A DNA stretch of 20,047 bases from Chara braunii. Its lineage: Eukaryota; Streptophyta; Charophyceae; Charales; Characeae. Shown one piece after another: positions 13,300 through 20,047 of this stretch. Numbering within the stretch: the first letter of the stretch is position 1; every line of letters begins with the position of its first letter. A program made the position numbers and the translations under genes. The notes beneath the pieces were generated by a model, which was given only the letters and a program-made list of their open reading frames with translations, was not told where the DNA came from and did no database searches. The DNA lies in NCBI GenBank assembly GCA_003427395.1, contig BFEA01000043.1, forward strand, positions 297,507-317,553, written 5' to 3'.

Positions 13300-13405
13300 C
13301 GAAGACGGTAGGACGCCGTAAATAGGCGACGTGGTTGGTTTGAGGGGGTGACAACTCAGCACTTTTTCTATGCAGCTATGCTTTGTAGAGAAAGTCCCCT
13401 GTGTG

Positions 13406-13864
13406 AGGGCGTCGTTCGACACTCCTCGGGGACGCGATTCCGAGGATTTCGTCTTCGTTCCACCTGTCCTCGGGGATGAAATCGGAAATGAAAATGTGAA
13501 AACACTCCGACGACAAATCCTTGGGCTCCGAGGATTTCCCAGCCAAATCGTCCTCGGCTCCAAGGGACCTCGCGAGGTCCCTTGGAGCCCGAGGATCCGT
13601 GTTTCACGGAGAGGAGAGGGCATGCACGTAGAGAGACGTTACAACCGAGAATTCTGATCGTGGCGGCACCCTATTGGCTGAAAGCCTGAAGCACAACTTT
13701 TTTTCTTTTTTTTTTCCTTTTATTTTTCTGACATTGCTCCGAGGATGAGTCCTAAAACCGATGCTCCGAGGATGAGTGGATCGAAGACGACAAAAACCCT
13801 AAACTTTTCCGAGGATTCATCCTCGGAGCCCGAGGATGCCCCGAGGAGTGTCGAACGACGCCCT
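13406..13864. mobile_element. 459-bp foldback element with perfect 26-bp inverted ends
   Basis: The first 26 bases (13406-13431, AGGGCGTCGTTCGACACTCC onward) are exactly complementary to the last 26 (13839-13864). The interior carries at least nine copies of CCGAGGA or TCCTCGG in both orientations, a perfect 34-bp palindrome (13556-13589), and the dyad TCCGAGGATTCATCCTCGGA (13808-13827). A pyrimidine tract lies at 13700-13728. Open frames inside are by-products of the repeats. This looks like a non-autonomous foldback transposon; TSDs were not found. Confidence 0.65.
13556..13589. repeat. 34-bp perfect palindrome
   Basis: Two 17-base arms, GGCTCCAAGGGACCTCG and its exact complement, meet with no spacer at 13572/13573. 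With one indel the pairing extends outward through CCTCG/CGAGG. Confidence 0.85.
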
Positions 13865-14064
13865 GAGTATGCCCTGAATTGCCCATACTTTTTTTTTTTA
13901 ACCCTGGTGATAGATCGTAAAAGAATTCTCAAAAGTCGAAAACGAGACGAATGTAATGAACCCGGTCGTGACGAGGAGCTTGTCACAACGAAGTCATGCA
14001 AGTTTCCTTGATGAACCTACTGTAGGCTGCCACAGCCTGCCAGAGCAGCCCCGGGCAAAAAATG

Positions 14065-14099
14065 AAAAAAAAAAAAAAATCTTTTTTTTTTTTTTTTTT
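14065..14099. repeat. A15-TC-T18 inverted homopolymers
   Basis: Fifteen As (14065-14079), then TC, then eighteen Ts (14082-14099). The arrangement could be two abutting retro-tails in opposite orientation or a simple repeat. Confidence 0.8.
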
Positions 14100-14175
14100 C
14101 GAATTCTGTAAAGAATTTCGATGTGACTCTGAGGCAAAAGTTGTTCAGTATGGTGACGAAATCAAAAGAAACAGC

Positions 14176-14240
14176 CAGACCGGCCGGCCGCGCGGCGGCG
14201 CTTAGTGCGCTTATTGTGCGCTAATCCTGCGCTAATGCAA
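14176..14240. repeat. GC-rich stretch with repeated TGCGCT
   Basis: CCGGCCGGCCGCGCGG is followed by degenerate repeats of TGCGCTTA/TGCGCTAAT. This is a local low-complexity repeat. Confidence 0.45.
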
Positions 14241-14378
14241 GGCTTTACACCATCACGACTCTCGGGAGTCCCGAGATGACTAAGCAGGTTGGCACTGGAG
14301 GTCGCTAGCCACCCGGCATGTGGTGTGCACATCGTCGTTATCGACCTTCTTTAGATGTGACATCAGCTTCCGTGCGGT

Positions 14379-14888
14379 ATGGTCCGTACGGCATTTCCCC
14401 TTGGGAAGACCTTGGGGCAGGAAGAAGCTAGTCTCCTATGGGGACAGCGTGAAATGCCACTGCTATCGGTAGCGGCGCTTCCCGTAGGAGTGGGAGACCT
14501 ACAGGGGGCGGTGGGAACGTCACCAGTATCTACGGCGTGCTTTGCGCTGGTTTACACGGACAGTGGAGCTATAGAGACTTCGAACGAGAGACCGTGTGAC
14601 TGTATGGCCAGCCATAGCCTCTGCTATGGTGTTGGTACCTCCAGCTGCTTGAATGGGCGGAGGCCAACCCAGCGGCCCCTCCCCTCAGCTTACACTTTCA
14701 CAAGTATACTGTTCCTGCTTAAAGTGCTACTGAACTTCACTATTCTCTGTAGACACGTCTGTGTAGCAGGAGCACAAAGCAGAGAAGAAGATTGTACCTA
14801 TCTGCAATTCTGGGATGTATACATCGTGACCCACATAGAGATACCTATTGTAAGACGATGCCAAGACTTCAAGACGCAGGGAGTTTGA
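14379..14888 (+). other. Open frame of 169 codons, doubtful as a gene
   Basis: This is the longest open frame between 13870 and 17600 on this strand (MVRTAFPLGKT...). No domain is recognised. A hydrophobic stretch (TSILFLLKVLLNFTILC) is near residues 107-123. The segment LPVGVGD..GAVGTSPVSTAC resembles FPEAVGEPTVAVGAMLGVAC, encoded at about 14912-14970, which hints at an old internal duplication, so part of it may be a decayed gene fragment. Evidence for expression is lacking. Confidence 0.15.
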
Positions 14889-16960
14889 TGGGTGGCAGCA
14901 GCGCTTCCAACTCGGCGTTTCCTGAGGCAGTGGGAGAGCCAACCGTTGCGGTGGGAGCGATGTTGGGAGTAGCATGCCAAGAGCTAGCGTCAGTTATTTG
15001 CCACTCTTCAGGCGCATCTAGTTATGGCTCCTGTTTCAACGTCCCCTGAAGATTTGCGTGGAGAATGGAGACCATATTGGCCAGTGGAATATCAGCTACC
15101 CCTTCGGGAGCACGTAGCCGGAATTTCGGGCCATATTCAATGGCTATTTTTCTGCTCCTAGCTGTAAATCTAGGCTTGATTCACTTTGGTTATTCTATAG
15201 CGAGCTGTCTTTCATCTCATAATTTTTTTAGGACGGATGACACTTTTTCGGTAAAATCACACTCTCTAAATTCTGCATCTAAGTACGATTCAAGACTAGA
15301 TGCACTTAATTTCACAGCATGTTGGGAGGTGTAATAATTGTCGACTGCTGTGGGGGAATCGTGCGTAGCGTGTTACTTGAATGTAGACTCTACAGTAATA
15401 GTCGCAGTAATTGTGCACTTAACAATCAGAACCAGCCGCTCGCGTGCCTGTGCTCGAACTATCCTACAAGAAATTCGGGTTATGTTAAATATTCGAATTT
15501 CGATGTTCTGTTACTGGCCTAGTTATTAGATAGAACCATTGATCTGAGTTCCTAAGTTGTTGTGGTTGGCCGTATCTGTTGGTTAGAATCGTGGACGTAG
15601 CTTTAGCGCATGTGAATGAGGTTCATCTTCTTCCTATCGCATATAGTTGCACCTTCCCTTCGACCCTATTTGTTAGGAGGTTTCATTGTTACTGTCACCA
15701 TGACGCTGAATTGAGGCTTAGCTTGCTTTATTTCTAGCGTTTAGGGACTTGGTAGGATATTTCAATTCCTTTGCTTTTCACTTTGCCCTGTTCGTGGGAC
15801 AGAATCATTGATTACTGGCACGCTGATGTGGGATTTCCCTTGATTGCTTCATGCATATACTTGCATCGACGCAGCATCATACTTCATGGAGTGTCCGTAA
15901 CCTCCTCTGTGGGAGTGCCCATCCTCTGTGGGAAGGCCTGCCTCATGTACCTGGCCGAAGATGAAGACTAGTACAGGAAGGGCCTTCAGTCACAGCTCTA
16001 GGCCAGATTCATTGAGTCACCATGACATTTTTTAGCACCAAGTGTTGGTGTAAATTTGCTGACGTGGCAACTGTGAACTGGGGTTCAAATTTGATGAGTG
16101 GGTCTGACAGCCTCGGCCTGGACGTGACTTCTCGTCTGAGTCGTCAGCCACGAGGCTTACTCTCTTCAGGTTGCTGCTTATTTAGGGGAGAATTGCATTG
16201 TTCTTCCTGTTTGTGGGAGGTAGGGATCTCGTCTGAATAGTAGGGGTGTATAGCTGTGTGGCTCGTTTTTGTCGGAAGCTGAGCTCATTGCAGTCTTGCT
16301 TTCATAGGCTTTTTCGACTCGAGCTTCGTAGTGGTCCTTCTCATCTTGTTTCATGGCTTGTTTTCGTTACATTTTGGCAGGTATTTGTTTTCTGTCTGGC
16401 CTACCGATTGGGTTTTAGTTTAGGTTTTCAGAGTTGGTGGCGAAGTAAATAGGATTTCGTTTTTGTTTTGGTAGTAAGTTTGAACATGAGCAGTCTTCAC
16501 CTTTTCTGGCTTAGGATTTTCTAAAAAAGGCTTCCTGGCCTCAACTAGCCCCGAAGTGAAATTGCAAGTCTCTAAATGGCTATGTTAATATGACATAATG
16601 GAGATTGGAGGCCGAGTGTAGACCACGAGTTTTACGGTTAAAATACTTAGCGAAGAGATCGAGGATAGATCTCATTTGGTTCTCCTAGAAGAGCTGCCTG
16701 GTGCAGACAGTGCGGTAGTACTGAGTTGAATGGGAATGAAGCATTCAGAGGAATTAGCCTATCGGTGAGGCAGCGCTCTTCCGTTTATGAATTAATTTTT
16801 CTTTTTGGAAGTTAAGGGACACTGGACCCGGTTTCCAGGAGCCTAAAGCTGGGTAATGGCCCCAGCATGTCAATGTACCGGGTTGTTTTGTGGGGTGTAT
16901 TCCCGGGCCCCTGTCCTTGGCTTTGTAATGAAACACTTGCACTTCCAAAACAAAAAACAA
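14889..16960. other. No supportable gene
   Basis: Only short open frames without recognisable motifs occur, and the sequence becomes T-rich between about 15500 and 16450, as in introns or decayed intergenic DNA. No terminal repeats or RNA genes were seen. Confidence 0.45.
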
Positions 16961-17012
16961 AACAAAAAAAAGTTGTTCAGTATATATATATATATGACGA
17001 TATATATATTTT
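16945..17012. repeat. CAAAA-rich tract and AT dinucleotide repeat
   Basis: CCAAAACAAAAAACAAAAC-type sequence (16945-16971) is followed by (TA)n at about 16980-16995 and again at 17000-17008, interrupted by GACGA. A-rich followed by U6 sequence is compatible with a decayed retro-element tail. Confidence 0.6.
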
Positions 17013-17050
17013 TTTATGCGTGTCATCCTTGCGCAGGGGTCAAGTCCCAC
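17013..17050 (-). pseudogene. U6 snRNA fragment fused to a MITE-like terminal repeat
   Basis: On the minus strand this reads AGTGGGACTTGACCCC, then TGCGCAAGGATGACACGCAT. The second part is the U6 internal stem-loop and downstream region, without the 4-nt insertion seen at 982-1087. The first part matches the MITE-like terminal repeat of copy C. The same kind of join occurs on the plus strand at 3983-4026. Confidence 0.65.
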
Positions 17051-17060
17051 TAGCCAAGAG

Positions 17061-17114
17061 TTACGCTTCGAGGCTGGGCTTTCAACGTTACGCTTCGAGG
17101 CTGGGCTTTCAACG
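17061..17114. repeat. 27-bp tandem duplication, two perfect units
   Basis: The unit starting TTACGCTTCGAGGCTGGG is present at 17061-17087 and 17088-17114 without a mismatch, so the duplication is recent or maintained. Confidence 0.9.
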
Positions 17115-17265
17115 ACGTGCGTCCCGGGGTGACTCACGTGAGCCCCTGATTCCAGTGGAGATCGAGCGCCGTCGTTTTTTTGTACAACCCGACGTTCATG
17201 ATTTCAACAACGTCCAGTAACATCTTTTATAAATGTTTTGTTGTTGTTTTAGTTGGCCACATTCG

Positions 17266-17331
17266 TTGGGCGGGAAGCTTCAATTTTATGTTTTTTTGAC
17301 CCGGGGAGTGTTTTTGAAGCTTCCCGCCCAA
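17266..17331. repeat. 18-bp perfect inverted repeat, 30-bp spacer
   Basis: TTGGGCGGGAAGCTTCAA (17266-17283) is complementary to 17314-17331. The T-rich spacer forms the loop. It may be a hairpin or the ends of a small foldback element. Confidence 0.75.
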
Positions 17332-17561
17332 GTTTTTTCGAGGCGAAAGTCGAAGCAAAAAGTTGGGAACGTCCTGTTTCCGACGTCGTTTGTGTGCAGA
17401 GCCCGCCGGACACGCCCCCGAAAACAGTGTCAGGTTGTTCGTTATGTGGGGTTGAACCTGAGGTACACCACAGTCTAAGTTCATAGGAGGCGCAAGAATT
17501 TGGTCTACCCCCGTTTCTATGTGCAGCCGCCACTGTCCTCCGAGAAAACGTAGGCAAGTGG

Positions 17562-17589
17562 GCAAACTTTCCTGATACGGAAAGTTTGC
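17562..17589. other. 11-bp perfect hairpin
   Basis: GCAAACTTTCC-TGATAC-GGAAAGTTTGC. It lies about 300 bases upstream of the trihelix gene start. No role can be assigned. Confidence 0.6.
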
Positions 17590-17883
17590 ATGTGGAAACG
17601 GGCCAAGTACGAAAAGAGAGCACCTCCACCCTTCCTAACCATCTGCACGATTCATCCGACGGTCCGAAGAGTCGGGTGGCACGAAAGCAGTCCCTTTCCG
17701 CCCTCCTTCCGTCGGGCATGGCCTTCATGCAGTGAGTCCCCATGAGCCTCTATCTCTCTCTGTTTTTGTTGTCGCATGCATTTCGTTTTCCGCCGTCTCC
17801 GAGGCAGCAAAACGGGCGTTTGTTTCATCCTCCCTCGTTCAGCACATCGTCCTTGGAGGTTGAAGAAGACGCCCTCAGTGTCC

Positions 17884-18783
17884 ATGGCCAACCACAGCCA
17901 AAACCCCGGCCTGCCTGCAATCGACAACTGGGGATACTCCGAGTCCCAGGACTTCGGCCCGTGCGGACCAGATGGTGGGCCGCTGCCGTCGACGCAGGTC
18001 CCGGGGCAAACCATCCTACGCGAAGGTGTGAGTGGTACGCAGTCTGGTGTGTCGGTGGTTGGCGGTGGGTCCCAGTCCCCATACCCGCCAGAACACAGTG
18101 TAGGGGCACTGACCCCTCCATCGGGCTTTCAAGAACTGCAGCGACCATGTCAATCTCCAGGGTTCCACTGCTCGGCCGAAGCAGCGGGGGGGGGTTGGGG
18201 TCCACGGCCCGTCCTTGTGGTAGGTCACGGACGGTGCGGGCGGCAGCCTCCGACCTTCAAATGCTGTGACAGGTGGTCCACCTCTATCATCGCCTGTGAC
18301 TCCTGTTCGTGGGTTCAGAATCGGGGTGGGAGGTGAGGATGAGAACACTCTCAGGCAGCGTCTGAGACTGCATGCAATGCGATTTGCAGAGGGGCTGGCC
18401 GTGGACATGAGCGAAGGGACGTCTGGAGGGTGTCACGACCCTGGTCCCCGGGTTGTCGGCATCGGGCATGGCACTCCCGGTGCCTCGGGCACTGCGTCTG
18501 GAGGGAGTGACACGTAGGAATGTAAAGAACGAAGTCCTGCCGTGTCATTGTCTCCGGTTGGGCATGAGGGCGATGCTGTGTGGAGGTGCACTTCCCCGGA
18601 CGGCGGTGTGACGCAACCACGATCTGATGGTCCTTCAACGCAGTCAAATTACCTGCTGAACCGCATTATCCGCCAAAACGAGCATGGTCTTCCACCTGTG
18701 ACACATGTTAACGAAATCGACTGTGGAGGTGTTGCGGCCGGGCCACAATCAGGCCCACAGCAGACACCTCCCCCTTCCCCCCG
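17884..18783 (+). pseudogene. N-terminal low-complexity part of the trihelix gene, frames disrupted
   Basis: The likely start is ATG 17884 (TGTCCATGGCC, MANHSQNPGLPAIDNWGY). The Gly/Pro/Ser-rich sequence stays in frame 1 to about 18130, with a stop at 18334-18336. Coding-like sequence then continues in frame 2 (TGGPPLSSPVTPVRGFRIG from 18266), with in-frame TAGs at 18221 and 18515. That frame runs on to NGLPPV-type sequence and reaches 18780, where the trihelix ORF takes over in frame 1. The switches lie near homopolymers: nine Gs at 18186-18194, and C runs at 18770-18782. Indels in these runs, real or assembly errors, explain the shifts more simply than introns. No function is known for this low-complexity region; it precedes the DNA-binding domain. 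Confidence 0.45.
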
Positions 18784-19392
18784 ATGGCAGCCCCGGGCAC
18801 AGGCACACTGTCTCCTCTGTCGACCGGCAGCGGGTCCCGGGCAGTGCCGCCGACAGAGCAGTCGAGGGTTGGAACTTCCACGGGTCTACCGCCACGCTCG
18901 GGCTCGCCTCCGACAAACATGGAGAGGTGGGGGGACACCGAAACCGATTGGCTATGTCGATTTCGAAATGAGGTTAAGGTGCTCATGGGTGAAGAGACCG
19001 AGCAGTACGGCCGCGCAAGGCTGAAAGCGGGATTCTGGAAGATCGTGGAGCAGCGCATGCGAGAGAAGGGTTACAACCGCAAAGACGACCAGTGTAAAAA
19101 TAAGTTCAACCAGATCTTGGAGTACTACAGGAAGTTGAAGGCGCACGAGAGGTGGTCTGGTCGACAGAGCTATTGGGACATGAATAAAGCTCAAAGGAAG
19201 AGGTACAACGTTGATTTTGTGCTTAAGTGGAGTTGGTACGACATCATCTGGTCGACAGAGCTATTGGGACATGACTCCATTGATCTCTCCAATTTGATGG
19301 ACTCGGGTGCGGACGAAGAGCGGCTGGAAGATGAGGAACAGGCACCTACTGGGGGTGGGGTGGGGTGGGGGGTGTTGGGGACGAGGATGTGA
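18784..19392 (+). CDS. Trihelix (Myb/SANT-like) DNA-binding domain protein
   Basis: This open frame of 202 residues contains a clear trihelix domain. Counting from the internal ATG at 18919 (MERWGDTETDW), the core aromatic residues are Trp11, Trp40 (GFWKIVEQRM) and Phe63 (NKFNQIL), the W-W-F pattern of GT-type trihelix factors. RKDDQCKNKF is the third, DNA-contacting helix, followed by the amphipathic helix YYRKLKAHERW and a SYWDM segment. Such proteins bind DNA and act as nuclear transcription regulators; related Myb/SANT-like proteins also occur with transposons such as Harbinger. The acidic tail (ADEERLEDEEQ) is followed by Gly-rich sequence. The start is uncertain because upstream coding-like sequence lies in another frame. 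A 28-nt direct repeat disturbs the sequence after the domain (see findings). Gene or pseudogene cannot be decided from sequence alone. Confidence 0.75.
   Translation: MAAPGTGTLSPLSTGSGSRAVPPTEQSRVGTSTGLPPRSGSPPTNMERWGDTETDWLCRFRNEVKVLMGEETEQYGRARLKAGFWKIVEQRMREKGYNRKDDQCKNKFNQILEYYRKLKAHERWSGRQSYWDMNKAQRKRYNVDFVLKWSWYDIIWSTELLGHDSIDLSNLMDSGADEERLEDEEQAPTGGGVGWGVLGTRM
19156..19274. repeat. 28-nt direct repeat inside the trihelix gene
   Basis: The word starting TCTGGTCGACAGAGC occurs at 19156-19183 and 19247-19274. The offset of 91 is not a multiple of three, so the copies are read in different frames (WSGRQSYWDM and WSTELLGHD). Confidence 0.85.
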
Positions 19393-20047
19393 CGCGCAAC
19401 CTCACGCCCTATGCTGTCTTTCGTTCGGAATGTTAGGCGTGCGGAAAGAGGCCTAGAAAAACAGCAAGATGGGGTGTGCCAAGGATTTTTGGAAATTGAG
19501 TGTGGGGACACAGACGAAACTGAAATCCCCCGTGTTGGTCCGATGAAGCAAGTCGATTGCTTTCGCGCATTGCGGAATGCGCGCGCGGGCAAGGCGCGAA
19601 GAGAGAAAAATCCAAATTCAATCCAAAAAGTATTGTCGGGCTTCCCACCGTGCTACGGCCCGTCGTTTAAAGCAGAAGGGCTTTGGTACGCTCTGCGTGT
19701 CCCGTTTTCGTATCAAATCTCGACGTCGTTCGCTGGTCAGTTCTGAGTCCGACGTGGATGGTCTCAGCCGAGTGACTCTTTCCTTATGCTCGTCTTCACT
19801 CCGTATTCAGTAGTGGAAGCCCTTCGCTTCGTAACGATCGAAGCGCTGGCACTCCGTGCACAGGGTTCGAGGCCAATGGGGCGCCACTGCCGTCCACGGA
19901 ATGACAATCAACTCGTTAAATGGCAACAATATCGAGTAGGGTGGAAAGTGCATATCGATAATGACAAATCCAGCTTCTACGAACCCTGAACAACGGTCGG
20001 CCGGAGGGAAGTAATATTGCCCGCCGATTTGTGCGACGGTTTCTCGT
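19393..20047. other. No recognisable gene
   Basis: Downstream of the trihelix stop I find only short open frames with no motifs. A GCGC-rich patch occurs at 19566-19600, and a 7-bp hairpin CGCTTCG/CGAAGCG at about 19825-19845. Confidence 0.45.

Noticed and set aside
14136-14151. AAAAGTTGTTCAGTAT shared with 16968-16983
   Set aside because: Sixteen AT-biased bases with unrelated flanks; too short to call a repeat family, though both lie beside A-rich or T-rich tracts.

Overview
The window reads as nuclear DNA of a eukaryote of the green-plant lineage. Three things point there: a U6 snRNA copy of plant type on the minus strand, two non-LTR retrotransposons (LINEs) with the plant-type ORF1/ORF2 layout and a zf-RVT zinc-binding region at the ORF2 C-terminus, and a trihelix (Myb/SANT-like) DNA-binding gene. 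A streptophyte alga such as Chara is my best guess, but this is inference and not proven by the sequence. There are no prokaryotic genes, rRNA genes or CRISPR arrays. Almost all of the window is transposon-derived.

Layout. 1-1458: non-coding DNA with a 28-bp tandem repeat (355-460) and a near full-length U6 copy (982-1087, minus). 1468-3490: a 5'-truncated LINE carrying only the C-terminal third of ORF2, a 3' UTR and poly(A), between perfect 9-bp target-site duplications (TSDs). 3500-3976: an AT-rich island. 3983-4090: a SINE-like unit joining a terminal-repeat-like end, a U6 fragment and tRNA-like Pol III boxes. 4464-12489: a full-length LINE of about 8 kb with candidate 15-bp TSDs. 12536-13870: a cluster of a U6 3'-end fragment, a foldback element, three about 105-bp MITE-like elements and a 459-bp foldback element rich in CCGAGGA. 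14000-17600: mostly featureless DNA with simple repeats, another U6 fragment, a 27-bp tandem pair and hairpins. 17884-19392: a trihelix gene with an intact domain exon but a frame-disrupted N-terminal part.

The long LINE is coherent. ORF1 (4898-7743) has an RNA-binding-type N-terminal domain, a variant zinc knuckle, an RGG-rich linker, a long disordered stretch and an unassigned C-terminal globular domain. ORF2 (7736-11899) has an APE endonuclease, a reverse transcriptase and a zf-RVT region. The two ORFs overlap by 8 nt (ATGGATAG), which suggests coupled translation. This copy is dead: ORF1 has one frameshift and one in-frame TAG, ORF2 has two in-frame TGAs, and the second Asp of the reverse-transcriptase active site is Tyr. 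Apart from those lesions about 7 kb stays open, so decay is recent or mild.

The less expected signal is the recurrence of U6 snRNA sequence in four places. Two of these loci share the same junction between U6 and a sequence resembling the terminal inverted repeat of the MITE-like family. That suggests a mobile U6 chimera and is the best candidate here for something undescribed.
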